Position numbers and translations under genes: made by a program. 64,000 bases of DNA from Haladaptatus halobius (GTDB lineage Archaea; Halobacteriota; Halobacteria; Halobacteriales; Haladaptataceae), in the NCBI RefSeq assembly GCF_020618475.1, contig NZ_CP085335.1, forward strand, positions 2,170,001 through 2,234,000. The letters are read 5' to 3'. Under the pieces are notes generated by a model. It was not told the DNA's origin, made no database searches, and was given only the letters and a program-made list of their open reading frames with translations. Below are positions 8,151 to 16,745 of the stretch, piece by piece (the stretch's first letter is position 1; every line of letters begins with the position of its first letter).

Positions 8151-8714
8151 TCAGACCATCGAATCTTCGTCGCCGAGTTCGTCCAGTATCGACTCCATCT
8201 GCTCTCCCGTGGCGAGTTCTTCGAGGGTCGCTAACGCGTCTCGCTCCTCGTCCGCGTTCTCCTCCAGCGGGTCGACCGTCTCGTTCGGGAGGTCGAGCGC
8301 GCCGGCCAGTTGGAGCAGACTCTCGTACCCCTGTATCTCCAGCCGTTCCACTTTCGTCGCCGCGTCGAGGTAGAACGGGTTCCGGAGTGCGTCGTTCAGG
8401 ATGATGTGGTCGAACTGCTCGACCTCCCGGAGGAGTCCGTCCAGCGCCGAAACCTCGCGCTCCCTGGAGTCCGGCCGAGTCGGAAGCGCGTCGAAGACGC
8501 CGTCGAGGCGTTCGACCTGCGCTTCGGTCTCCGCCGCGTGTTCCGAGAAGGCGTCGCTAACCGACTCGATGAACTCGGTCGGCGTCGTGTCGTCCAGCGA
8601 ATCGACCATCGCGTTGTCCGCCAACGCCGGCAGTTCGTCGACGAGTCGCGTTTCGACGTAGTACATTCCCCGCAGTTCGTGTACGAACAGGTCGTACAGT
8701 GTTTCGATGTTCAC
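8151..8714 (-). CDS. DUF892 ferritin-like protein (YciE/YciF family)
   Basis: A 187-residue all-helical protein opening MNIETLYDLFVHELRGMYYV, the signature of the DUF892 family, which has a ferritin-like four-helix fold. Conserved Glu/His positions typical of a di-iron site can be seen (ELRGMYYVETRL, EHAAETEAQVERL, EIQGYESLLQLA). Bacterial relatives are stress-induced; the reaction is not established. It starts with GTG, about 37 bases after GGTTATAGAT (minus strand, 8746-8757), a good TATA box. Single gene, convergent with pus10. Confidence 0.85.
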   Translation of the reverse strand: MNIETLYDLFVHELRGMYYVETRLVDELPALADNAMVDSLDDTTPTEFIESVSDAFSEHAAETEAQVERLDGVFDALPTRPDSREREVSALDGLLREVEQFDHIILNDALRNPFYLDAATKVERLEIQGYESLLQLAGALDLPNETVDPLEENADEERDALATLEELATGEQMESILDELGDEDSMV

Positions 8715-8827
8715 GGTTCCCCACCGTATCTTCGCTCACTGCCAGCATCTATAACCGTTCCGTCCGACCGCCTTCCGTTTCGAGCGGACTCCGCGGTTCG
8801 GTTCGTCGGGCGGTTTCGGTCTCACCC

Positions 8828-9154
8828 TCAGAACGATACTTTCGGGTTGCGCTCCTCGCCCATCACCGGCGGGTCGCGGTCGCTGTACCGAGGTCGTCCG
8901 ACGGCGCTCCGCCGAACCCCGTTGAGGATGGCGAGTTGGAGGTCATCCGCGTTCCGGTACGTCTCCTTGCCGGAGGTGTTGAGGATGCTCTCCAAGCTCT
9001 CGGTGCCGCCGCCGGAGTACTCGACCACCACGTCGCCGTACAGGTCGACTATTTCGTCTGTCGTCGCGGGAAGCTCGTCCCCGTCGAACAGGTCGTAGAC
9101 GCGGTTCATCGAAAACGGGCGAAGCTCGTCGGTCGCGTTCGGTTCGGAGTTCAT
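8828..9154 (-). CDS. Small haloarchaeal protein, DUF5789-like
   Basis: A 108-residue soluble protein, starting at MNSEPNATDEL. It has DLFDGDELPATTDEIVDLYG in the middle and a conserved-looking end GRPRYSDRDPPVMGEE, which I recall from the haloarchaeal DUF5789 family. No catalytic or metal motif is evident and the role is unknown. The open frame extends 33 codons further upstream, but that stretch is Arg/Ser-rich and unlike coding sequence here. Confidence 0.7.
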   Translation of the reverse strand: MNSEPNATDELRPFSMNRVYDLFDGDELPATTDEIVDLYGDVVVEYSGGGTESLESILNTSGKETYRNADDLQLAILNGVRRSAVGRPRYSDRDPPVMGEERNPKVSF

Positions 9155-9331
9155 CGTGAACTCACATCGCCGTCGACGTGGATAGGCGTTCGGGCTAAAC
9201 GACCTATCGCTCCTAGCAGAGTTGCGGCTCCGAGAATTACCGTCTATCGGCATCGATGAACTACTAAACGACGGCAGAATGAACAGTCAGATTTATGAAC
9301 TAACAAGGTACGAGCCAGGCGAACGACGCTC

Positions 9332-10308
9332 ATGCTCGTTGTAGGAAGCGACGACGGCGTCTACAGGATCGCCGGCGTCCGCGAACGGGGAGGGACGGCG
9401 GCCGAAAAAGTGCTCGACGCCGAACAGGTGTTTCGCATCCGCCAGTTCGACGCGCTGGAGGGGCTGTTCGTGACCGCGAAGTCGGGGCTGTACCACTCGC
9501 CGACGGAAGCGAGTGGACGGCTCTCCCGTTTCCGGAGGAGCAGGTGTACGCGGTCACCGCCGACCCATCGGGCGATGGGCTGTACGCCGGGACGCGACCC
9601 GCCCGGCTGTTCGTCGCCGAGTGCGACTCGGCCGTCCCGTCCGACGCGCAGGTCTGGGAGGTGGTCTCCGGGTTCCGGGAGTTGCGGGAGCGGATCGACT
9701 GGGGCCTCCCCCGCCACGACGGCCTGGCTCAGGTTCGGAGCCTCCGGACGCATCGGGGAGCACCCGACCGAATCGTCGCCGGTATCGAGGTGGGTGGAAT
9801 TCACGTCAGCGACGACCGCGGAAAGATCTGGACGACCAGATGCATCGACGGATTCGACGCGCCCCACACGGACGACATTCATCACGTCACGATGGAGGAT
9901 GGCGAGACCCTGGTCGCCTCGACGGGCAGCGGACTTTACCGCTCGACTGACGCCGGGCGGACGTGGGCGCGGCTGGACAAGAACCACCGCCAGCGATACT
10001 TCCGCGAGGCGTTCGTTCACGACGGCAGTATCTACGCCGGCGGCGCGCTCGGCTCCTCCTCGTCCTGGGAAGAGGGTGACCACGCGCTGTTCGAGTGTCA
10101 CGATGACGGAGCCCTCGAAGAGGTGCCATCGCCGATCCCGGACGAGGTAGCCGTCGGGTGGTGTGCGGTCGACGACGACGTCCTAGCCGCGACCCACCGA
10201 GGGACGCTGCTTCAGCGCCAACCCTCGGGCTGGCGAGCGGTCGGGACGGTACCGACTCCCGGGAGCGTACGAGGCCGGTACCTCCCCCTGTCGTGGTACG
10301 CGCCTTGA
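9332..10308 (+). pseudogene. BNR/YVTN-type beta-propeller protein with one frameshift
   Basis: The first 57 or so residues (MLVVGSDDGVYRIAGVRERG ... SGLYHSP) are in one frame. The remainder (SEWTALPFPEEQVYAVTADP onward to 10308) is in another, with the shift falling in about 9500-9512. Joined, they give a protein of about 325 residues made of propeller blades: repeated Asp-box-like elements such as SDDRGKIWTT and STDAGRTWARL, typical of BNR/sialidase-like repeats, without the catalytic residues of a sialidase. No signal peptide, so cytoplasmic. Only one lesion exists and the rest is well preserved, so a sequencing error or very recent mutation is possible. Confidence 0.8.
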
Positions 10309-10384
10309 CCACTACCGGAGGTCGCCGAACGTGTGCGTTGGATTCATCGTTCGTTTCAACCGCTGCGGATTCCGACGGAGTCGG

Positions 10385-11047
10385 CTACGTCTCATTTCCG
10401 GTAGAATCGACGGTGTCTTGTATCGTCTCCCGAATCGTCCGCGCCCGTTTCTCGCCGATACCCTCGATGGCGAGCAGTTCCTCGTGCGACGCCGTCGCCA
10501 GCGCCGCCATCGTCGGAAACGCTTCGTAGAGCGCGTCGGCTGTTTCGGGACCGATACCGTCGATACAGCCGTACATCCGCTTCGTCGTCGGCGTGGTTCG
10601 TCCGGTCACGGTTCCGGCGGGGAGCGGGCGCGCGCTCGGGTCGGTCGCGTGCTTGCGTCCGAGTCGCACCGCCACGTCGACGAGTCGTTCGAGATCCGAG
10701 CAGGGGATGACGGGGGTGCCAAGCCGCGCGGTTATCGACGCCATCGACCCGTGGAAGACGGCGGGGCGGATTCCCAGTTCGGGAACGTCCGTCAGATTTC
10801 CCTCGAGCAGAACGTACGCCTGCCGGTACCCATCTACCATCCTCGTCGCTTGGTCGCGCAAGTCCACCCCCGTCTCGCCGAGGACAGAGCCGACGAAGTC
10901 CGAGAGGGTCTTGCGCTCGAAGGCAGTTTCGCCGACCACGATGTCGCCCGCGGTGAGGCGCACGATATCGAGGTCGGTCACGTCTGGATGGTTCCGCAGT
11001 TCTCGCACGACCGACGCAGGTTCGCGGTCGTCGACGACGACGTGCAT
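10385..11047 (-). CDS. ERCC4/XPF-type nuclease with helix-hairpin-helix tail
   Basis: A 220-residue protein. The N-terminal 130 residues are an ERCC4 nuclease domain with MHVVVDDREP, GDIVVG and ERKTLSDF (ERK at 44-46), the GDxnERKxxxD catalytic set of XPF/Mus81 nucleases. The C-terminus holds two helix-hairpin-helix elements (IDGIGPETADALYEAF and IEGIGEKRARTI), which bind DNA. It lacks the helicase domain of archaeal Hef, so it is the short form, expected to cut branched DNA as a dimer. It diverges from rnhB with 39 bp between starts, so the two share a regulatory region. Confidence 0.88.
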   Translation of the reverse strand: MHVVVDDREPASVVRELRNHPDVTDLDIVRLTAGDIVVGETAFERKTLSDFVGSVLGETGVDLRDQATRMVDGYRQAYVLLEGNLTDVPELGIRPAVFHGSMASITARLGTPVIPCSDLERLVDVAVRLGRKHATDPSARPLPAGTVTGRTTPTTKRMYGCIDGIGPETADALYEAFPTMAALATASHEELLAIEGIGEKRARTIRETIQDTVDSTGNET

Positions 11048-11086
11048 ACCCTCCCTTCGTTCCCGAGACGCGAATGAGTAACGACC

Positions 11087-11752
11087 ATGTACGATGGGTG
11101 CGTGGGACAGAGCGTGTTCGGCGCAGACGAAGCGGGTAGAGGTCCGGTGCTGGGGTCGATGTTCGCCGCCGCGATCGTAATCGAAGACCCGACGATCCTT
11201 CCCGAGGGCATCGACGATTCGAAGAATCTCTCCCCGGAACGCCGCGAGGAACTCGCCGCGATGCTCCGAGGAGACGACGCCATCGCCGTCGGCGTCGCGG
11301 AGATTCCGACGACGCACATCGACCACCCCGAGACGGATATGAACACCCTGACCGTCGCGGCCCACGCCGAGGCCATCTCGCGGGTCGCCCGGGACGGAAT
11401 GCGCGGAGTCGTGGACGCGTGCGACACCAGCGAAGCCAGATTCGCTCGTCGCGTCGCGGAGTGCGTCGAATCGACGGTCGATATCGCGGCGGAGCACGGC
11501 GCGGACGAAACGCACGCCGTCGTCGGCGCGGCGAGCATCGTCGCCAAGGTCGAACGGGACGCCCACGTCGCCCGTCTCGCCGAGACGCACGGTTCGGTGG
11601 GAAGCGGCTACCCGAGCGACCCGAAAACCCGGCGATTCCTCCGCGAGTACGTCGAGGAACACGGCGACCTACCGGACTGCGCCCGCGCCTCGTGGCGGAC
11701 GAGCAGGGACGTGCTGGCGGCCCGAGAGCAGTCCGCGCTCGACCAGTTCTGA
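11087..11752 (+). CDS. rnhB: Ribonuclease HII
   Basis: A 221-residue type 2 RNase H that cuts the RNA strand of RNA/DNA hybrids and excises single ribonucleotides from DNA. FGADEAGRGPVLG gives the first two metal-binding acids (D14, E15), DACDTSE the next region, and GAASIVAKVERD the family-defining segment, followed by GSGYPSDPKT. Length is normal for archaea. It starts at ATG 11087, 39 bp from the divergent ERCC4 nuclease gene; both act in DNA maintenance. Confidence 0.93.
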   Translation: MYDGCVGQSVFGADEAGRGPVLGSMFAAAIVIEDPTILPEGIDDSKNLSPERREELAAMLRGDDAIAVGVAEIPTTHIDHPETDMNTLTVAAHAEAISRVARDGMRGVVDACDTSEARFARRVAECVESTVDIAAEHGADETHAVVGAASIVAKVERDAHVARLAETHGSVGSGYPSDPKTRRFLREYVEEHGDLPDCARASWRTSRDVLAAREQSALDQF

Positions 11753-11965
11753 TTTCGAATTCTCGTATTTCGCCGAATGGTTCTTTATCGATGGTTTATA
11801 GCGGGCGTGCTGAATGGGAGGCGCGTTCCACGTAAGCGAATCCGGAAGTGACCTAAGCCGCGTAGATATCGAACCCTCGCGAACGTACGTTCAATAATTG
11901 ATAAAAATAGTGTGCGGAAAAGGGTTGAGGAATATCCTCGGTAATCAGACAAGACTGACCTACGA

Positions 11966-12160
11966 TCACGGGTCGTTCTTTCCACCCCGTTTTTCCGAGA
12001 CCGCGGAATGAATGGCACTGATAACTCCGAGTCCCCAGAAAATGATGGCAGCAATACCACCGAAGGCAAACAGGTAGAGAACAACGCGGAACAGGTATTC
12101 AAACACTGTAATCTCGAGGACCGGGCCGCCGTGCAAAATGACGAAGGATGCAGAGGCCAT
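11966..12160 (-). CDS. Small two-helix membrane protein, end of OsmC operon
   Basis: A 64-residue protein with two hydrophobic stretches (about 15-32 and 33-50) and a basic/charged tail SEKRGGKNDP. No family recognised. It lies 21 bp downstream of another membrane protein gene in the same orientation and probably ends the five-gene operon that starts at 14255. A single His (VILHGG) precedes the first helix. Base composition is slightly more AT-rich than neighbours. Confidence 0.7.
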   Translation of the reverse strand: MASASFVILHGGPVLEITVFEYLFRVVLYLFAFGGIAAIIFWGLGVISAIHSAVSEKRGGKNDP

Positions 12161-12181
12161 TCGTGATTCGGGTGGCGTACA

Positions 12182-12685
12182 CTACCGTTCGGCCGCGTTC
12201 AAGCCGCGATACGCCATCACGACGCCAACGACGAAGACGATCGTCGCCACGTAGATGGGGCCTAGATGGGTTACCCAGTCGTGGGTGAACGCATCCGCCG
12301 TATAGTGCATCGGTAACGCGAGCGCCAGGCCGGTGACGGCAGCGACGACTGCGGTCGCCCACGCCCAGGTGAGCTGCTGGCGCACACCGTACCACGATAA
12401 GACTGTGACCGCGACTCCCGTCGAGATGATGAACGCGGCGGTGGCAACGTGCAGGTGGCTGATGTAGTACGCGACTGTTGGGTTCAGTTCGGCTTTCGTC
12501 ATCCCGTCTAAGGTACTGACTCCCAGTTCGAAGCCGCTTCCCACGAAGTTCAAGACGAGGAATACGATCCCGTATCCGATGAACGCGACGCCCGCGAGCG
12601 CCATCAATAGAGAACCGTTCCGAAGCTGTGACCCGAGTTCGACCTGTTCTTCCCGTTCGTCTACGACCGATTGTTTTGTTGCCAT
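12182..12685 (-). CDS. Four-helix membrane protein of unknown function
   Basis: A 167-residue protein with a charged N-terminus (MATKQSVVDEREEQVELG) and four predicted transmembrane helices at about 26-48, 70-97, 106-126 and 141-160. Histidines sit near helix ends (YYISHLHVATA, LPMHYTADAFTHDWVTHLG) in an arrangement that could bind haem or metal, but no known cytochrome motif is complete. The start lies 5 bp downstream of the methyltransferase stop, so the two are translated from one message. Function unknown; possibly the membrane partner of the OsmC/methyltransferase system. Confidence 0.75.
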   Translation of the reverse strand: MATKQSVVDEREEQVELGSQLRNGSLLMALAGVAFIGYGIVFLVLNFVGSGFELGVSTLDGMTKAELNPTVAYYISHLHVATAAFIISTGVAVTVLSWYGVRQQLTWAWATAVVAAVTGLALALPMHYTADAFTHDWVTHLGPIYVATIVFVVGVVMAYRGLNAAER

Positions 12686-12690
12686 TGTGA

Positions 12691-13458
12691 TCACTTCTGG
12701 GCGCCGAGCGAGATGCTCTTCACGCCGTACTTCTGACATGCGTTCGCCGCCTGCTCCGAGATGAACTCGTACTGCGTGTTGTCTCGGACTTCCATTACCT
12801 CGAAGCCAGCCGTTTCGATGAGTGCCGTGTAGCGGTCGACCTGCTCGGCTCCACCGATACAGGCCGCCCACAGATCCTCGTTGTTCTTGATGCTCTCGGG
12901 CATCAGTTTCTCGCTGATGATGTCGGAGATAGCGAGCCGTCCATCCGACGCGAGGACTCGATTCGCCTCCTCGAACACCTGCTCTTTGTCCGGCGAGAGG
13001 TTGATAACCCCGTTCGAGACCACGACGTCGAACGCTCCGTCATCGAAGGGAACGTCCTCGATGTATCCCCGCTCGAAGGAGACGTTGTCCATTCCCGCCT
13101 CGTCGCGCATCTGCCGTGCCTTCGCGAGCTGTTGGTCGGTCATGTCTAACCCGGTCACACTCCCGGGGTTCTCGACCTGTAACGCTGCGACAAACACGTC
13201 CGTCCCGGAGCCGCTACCCAGGTCGAGTACGTTGTCCCCTTCCCGCAGGTTGGAGAGATCGAAGTGGTACCCCACGCCCGCGAAGGACTCTAGGACCCGT
13301 GCGGGAATCCGGTCGAGATCGCTTGCCGGGTATCCGAGCCGTTCTGCCAACGTGCGACCCATCTCGAAGTGATACTCCTCGTTCGGCGCCTCTGCGACGT
13401 CTTGATAGACGCTCTTGACTGCCCGTTCGAGGCGTTCGACGTTGAGTGAATTTGTCAT
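12691..13458 (-). CDS. ArsM-like SAM methyltransferase lacking the arsenite-binding cysteines
   Basis: A 255-residue class I methyltransferase closely resembling arsenite methyltransferases. SAM motif I is VLDLGSGSGTDVF (77-89); VTGLDMTDQQLAKAR follows. The ArsM segment ISNCVxNL is VSNGVINLSPDK here, so the catalytic cysteine is Gly150. The N-terminal cysteines of ArsM are also absent; only C200 (AACIGGAEQ) remains of the arsenic-binding set. Arsenic methylation is therefore unlikely, and the substrate is unknown. Genes before (OsmC, 14 bp) and after (membrane protein, 5 bp) are in the same direction. Confidence 0.85.
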   Translation of the reverse strand: MTNSLNVERLERAVKSVYQDVAEAPNEEYHFEMGRTLAERLGYPASDLDRIPARVLESFAGVGYHFDLSNLREGDNVLDLGSGSGTDVFVAALQVENPGSVTGLDMTDQQLAKARQMRDEAGMDNVSFERGYIEDVPFDDGAFDVVVSNGVINLSPDKEQVFEEANRVLASDGRLAISDIISEKLMPESIKNNEDLWAACIGGAEQVDRYTALIETAGFEVMEVRDNTQYEFISEQAANACQKYGVKSISLGAQK

Positions 13459-13472
13459 TCATCGTCACCTCG

Positions 13473-14078
13473 TTAGTCGTCGGCCGTCACTTCTGCCGGG
13501 GTGTTCACCGTGAGTTGGATGTCCTGGGCGAGTGAGACGAGCGTATAGACCGGTGCGCGCCGTGCCCACTCGTCGATTTGATCCTTATCGAGATCCGGGC
13601 TCTCGATTTCGACTTCGGCGGTCATGTTCTCGAAGACAGCGTCGGCGTCTCCGAGATCTCTGAGGCTAAAGAGGACGCTCGGATCACAATCAGTTCCGAC
13701 ACGCGTCCGGAGATGCTCGATGTCGACGCCGTTGGCGACGGCATTGATGGTGATGCCGACGTTGATGCACGAGGCGAGCGCGGAGAGCGCGACTTCGATC
13801 GGTTCCGTCCGGTCGGTCGCGCCGACCCAGCCGCCTGCGTCTAGTACTTCCTTCCAACCTCCGTACGGGATGGTGTACTCCCGGGTTTCGCGCGCGATTG
13901 TCTTGCCACCGAGCGTGTAGCTGTCAATCTTCGCCAAACTGTGGGCGCACGTCCCCTCGTACGTCGATCGAGCACCGAGTCTGAGCTGTACCTCGTGGGG
14001 ATTTTCAGCCGCGTAATCAGCGAATTCCCCGAGTTGTTCGACGTCAACACCGTGGTTGACTTGCTGGTCGGTAGCCAT
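13473..14078 (-). CDS. OsmC family protein
   Basis: A 201-residue OsmC/Ohr-fold protein. Classical members reduce organic hydroperoxides with two cysteines. Here the helix cysteine is present (ALASCINVGI, C104), but the second site, normally CP-V-S near the C-terminus, reads RAPVYTLVS (A176-P177), so the standard disulfide cannot form. C44 and C131 are additional cysteines. The protein may bind a thiol or sulfur compound instead, or act as a single-Cys peroxidase. It follows the DUF1059 gene by 3 bp and precedes the methyltransferase by 14 bp. Confidence 0.88.
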   Translation of the reverse strand: MATDQQVNHGVDVEQLGEFADYAAENPHEVQLRLGARSTYEGTCAHSLAKIDSYTLGGKTIARETREYTIPYGGWKEVLDAGGWVGATDRTEPIEVALSALASCINVGITINAVANGVDIEHLRTRVGTDCDPSVLFSLRDLGDADAVFENMTAEVEIESPDLDKDQIDEWARRAPVYTLVSLAQDIQLTVNTPAEVTADD

Positions 14079-14081
14079 AGT

Positions 14082-14255
14082 TTAAACGACCTGGAGGTGT
14101 TCCTCTCGGAGTTCTCCGTCTGTGTAGTCCTGACCGTGAACTTCTTTCATGTGTCTCTTGGCCAATTCGATCGCTTCGGCTTCGTTCTCTGATTGAATAA
14201 TGAACCGGCAATCGGATGCTGCCGCTTCACAATCGAGTTTGTGTGCTGATGCCAT
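14082..14255 (-). CDS. DUF1059 small protein, first gene of OsmC operon
   Basis: A 57-residue protein opening MASAHKLDCEAAASDCRFII, with C9 and C16, followed by the conserved AIELAKRHMKEVHG helix typical of DUF1059. Function unknown. A purine-rich GGGGAGG lies about 15 bp upstream of the ATG and could be a ribosome binding site. It leads a run of five same-strand genes with gaps of 3, 14, 5 and 21 bp, so a single promoter probably drives DUF1059, OsmC, methyltransferase and two membrane proteins. Confidence 0.85.
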   Translation of the reverse strand: MASAHKLDCEAAASDCRFIIQSENEAEAIELAKRHMKEVHGQDYTDGELREEHLQVV

Positions 14256-14300
14256 GGTGGTTTCACTTGCCTCCCCGCGAAAGACGGTTCGGGTTCGAGT

Positions 14301-14314
14301 GTTAGATAGCTAAC
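14301..14314. repeat. Short palindrome upstream of OsmC operon
   Basis: GTTAGATAGCTAAC: five-base arms GTTAG/CTAAC around four bases, about 46 bp upstream of the operon's first ATG. The position suits a regulator-binding site, for example for the helix-turn-helix protein encoded just upstream. Short enough to occur by chance. Confidence 0.35.
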
Positions 14315-14536
14315 TCGTGACACACCGGTGGCGGCTGACGCCATGCCCAGGTAGTGACTATCCTGCAGCGACTGACGCTCGTGCAGACGATGAACGATTG
14401 TCACCGATTGAAGGAGGGAGTACCACACGCTAGATGAATCCCCTCCTCGCTACATTCGTCCGTGAACGGCCGGTGATGCGGCAACTAGGTACAACCGACC
14501 GTGTTATGCTCGATCGACCTCGACGCGTCCGTCTCG

Positions 14537-15343
14537 TCAGTCAATGACCGTTTCGAGCGGAACCATCGGGGTCTGGCGCCGGTAGAACGAGTACTCCGAC
14601 TCCGCCCACTCGCGTGCTTCCTGCGAGTCGGTGTCGATCAACACGCGAACCGTTACGCTGTCGGGGTCGTGGCCGCATATCGCGATCCGGTGGTCGAAGA
14701 TACCGATTCCATACGGCGGTAGATCGTCGTGTAACCGGATGGTGAGATTACCGCTCGCGAGGGTTTCAGCGGACAGCTCCGGGTAAGTTGAGCGGATGTA
14801 CTTGGCGACGCTCGGTGGGTCGATGATCTCCGTTTGCATGCCATCGATGACCCGTCGACAAAACTCGTCCCGACACGGCTCGAGGAGGGCGAGGTCGGAT
14901 CCGACGAACCGGAACTGGTCGGTCTCCCTTATCAACGCAAGGAATCGATGTACGGGGCCGTACGGGTTGTCGGCTTCGGCGACCGTCACGACCGCATCGG
15001 AGCACATCTCGATCGTGAACCCGCTCTCCTCGTCCGGGAGCCATTGCCAGACGTTACGGAGAGTCCGCTCGATTTCGACCCGCTCGATCAGCTCCGCCAC
15101 CGCGGACGCGATGAATGCGCCCAGCGGTGTCGTCTCATACTGGTACTCGTTCCGACGAATCCAATTGCGTTCTTCGAACTCGCTCAGCGTCCGTCGGATC
15201 GTAGACGACGAGACTCCGGTCATCTCCCAGAGTTCGGATCGGCTACGGGGACGGACAGTCAGAGCGACAAGCGTTGGTGCACGGTGTTCGGATCGTGCGA
15301 GGTACGCGATGTCGTCGATTGGTGATCCCGTGGTCGATCCCAT
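14537..15343 (-). CDS. Winged helix-turn-helix transcriptional regulator
   Basis: A 268-residue protein. Residues about 25-75 form a winged HTH (ELWEMTGVSSSTIRRTLSEF with wing NWIRRNEYQYETTPLG). The C-terminal 180 residues form a separate domain seen in many haloarchaeal one-component regulators; it ends in a region with HDDLPPYGIGIFDHRIAICG. The ligand is unknown. It lies upstream of the OsmC operon in the same direction with a 281-bp gap, so it is a reasonable candidate for its regulator. Start at the ATG complementary to 15341-15343; one at 15358 adds five residues. Confidence 0.8.
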   Translation of the reverse strand: MGSTTGSPIDDIAYLARSEHRAPTLVALTVRPRSRSELWEMTGVSSSTIRRTLSEFEERNWIRRNEYQYETTPLGAFIASAVAELIERVEIERTLRNVWQWLPDEESGFTIEMCSDAVVTVAEADNPYGPVHRFLALIRETDQFRFVGSDLALLEPCRDEFCRRVIDGMQTEIIDPPSVAKYIRSTYPELSAETLASGNLTIRLHDDLPPYGIGIFDHRIAICGHDPDSVTVRVLIDTDSQEAREWAESEYSFYRRQTPMVPLETVID

Positions 15344-15551
15344 GCTACCTATACACATGGTTCTGTAATAACTATTCGCTCTCCCGGGCGACGGTAACGT
15401 TCGACGGTACGCAAGAGGGTATTGTCCCAACCAACTACCCCTTCGATTTCCGAAGAAGTCGTTGAGCTATCAGCGTTCGATTATCGCGGAAATCGTTAGC
15501 GATTCATTCAACGCACCGACCAATCGGAGACGAGTCAACGCGAACCAGTCG

Positions 15552-16745
15552 CTACTTCCCAACCAGCGCCGAGACGGCGCGCTTCAAGGGTGTCGATGTC
15601 GCGGGAGCGACCCCGTCGACGGTGTTCGCCACGTCCCGAACGAACGGTCTCGGGTCATCCAGCGAGAGGTAATCGAAGTTCCGGTCGGTGAGGAGCGAGG
15701 CGAGCACTCGACCCGCTGCGGCGGGTATCGACGGCCGCTCGACGTGGTCGTAGTCGTCCCGGAGCAGACTGACGAGGTAGACGACTTCACCCCGTAGTAC
15801 GTGGCTCCCGACACCTGTGGGGTAGCCGTCGTCTGGTTCTCGGACGCCGCGCGCGAGTTGGTAGTATCGGTAGGGGAAATCGACGCCCGCGTGGACGGCG
15901 AGTTGGAGCGACCCCCAGAATCGCGGGTTCACTTCGAGCAGTTTGAACGCCCCGTCGCGGGGATCGCGCCGGAACTCCACCATCGCCGGACCGTGCCAGT
16001 CGAGCGCCGACAGCAGACGGATGCCCTGTTCGCGGAGTTGCGGGTGGGCCACCGACTCGCGGAAGACGCTCGCGCCGCCGGAGTAGGTGTAGCTCCGGAT
16101 TCGACGGTGCTGGAAGGTGACGATCGGGTCGCCGCGGTCGAAGAGGGCGAAGAAGCCGTACTCCGAACCGTCCGGAATGCACTCCTGAACGATGGGTTCG
16201 TGGCCCATCCGGTCGGCGAGTCGAGCGCGGTCGGGTTCGCCGGAGACGAACCTCACGCCGGGGTACGCGGTTCGGTTCTCCCGCACGAGCACGGTGTAGC
16301 GCGATTTAACGACCGTCTCGCGGCTCCAGTCGTCCCACTCCGAGAGCAGTCGCGTCTTCGGCGCGGGGATTCCCACCTCCCGCGCTCGTTCGAACAGGCG
16401 GTGGCGATCGCGGGCCGACTCCATCGTCTCGAAGTCAGGCCACGGCGCGGCGACGTGCTCCGCGAACTCCTCGCGATGTTTCGCGAGGACGTAGCTTTCG
16501 GGTTCCCGAAGGGGGACGACTGTCTCCACATCCGGGCGCTCCGCGAGCACCAGCAGACCGTCGCGGTAGCCGGCGATGTCGTCCGTGGGAGCGGGGAGGC
16601 GCGCGGTTTCGGTGACGTACTTCGAAGCGAACGCCGGCGGGGCGTCCGACTCGGAGGCCGCGATGACCGGAATCCCGCGTCGCCCGAGCGACCGCGCGCA
16701 GGCGAGACTGCTGCCGGCCGAGATGGCGGGGACGACGACGCTCAT
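15552..16745 (-). CDS. ATP-grasp ligase
   Basis: A 397-residue ATP-grasp enzyme, which would activate a carboxylate with ATP and join it to an amine or thiol. Features: a Rossmann-like N-terminal domain (MSVVVPAISAGSSLACARSL), ATP-grasp segment with VVKSRYTVLV (Lys for ATP) and VQECIPDGSEYGFFAL, and the metal site MVEFRRDP...LLEVNPRFWGSLQLAV. The substrate is unknown; homologues of this layout occur in exopolysaccharide and peptide-ligase contexts. Its start codon overlaps the stop of the phosphatase gene by 4 bases (ATGA), so translation is coupled and the two proteins probably share a pathway. Confidence 0.88.
   Translation of the reverse strand: MSVVVPAISAGSSLACARSLGRRGIPVIAASESDAPPAFASKYVTETARLPAPTDDIAGYRDGLLVLAERPDVETVVPLREPESYVLAKHREEFAEHVAAPWPDFETMESARDRHRLFERAREVGIPAPKTRLLSEWDDWSRETVVKSRYTVLVRENRTAYPGVRFVSGEPDRARLADRMGHEPIVQECIPDGSEYGFFALFDRGDPIVTFQHRRIRSYTYSGGASVFRESVAHPQLREQGIRLLSALDWHGPAMVEFRRDPRDGAFKLLEVNPRFWGSLQLAVHAGVDFPYRYYQLARGVREPDDGYPTGVGSHVLRGEVVYLVSLLRDDYDHVERPSIPAAAGRVLASLLTDRNFDYLSLDDPRPFVRDVANTVDGVAPATSTPLKRAVSALVGK

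Noticed and set aside
12691..13458. Arsenite methyltransferase ArsM
   Set aside because: The N-terminal and catalytic cysteines are missing (Gly150 at the key site), so arsenic methylation was not assigned.
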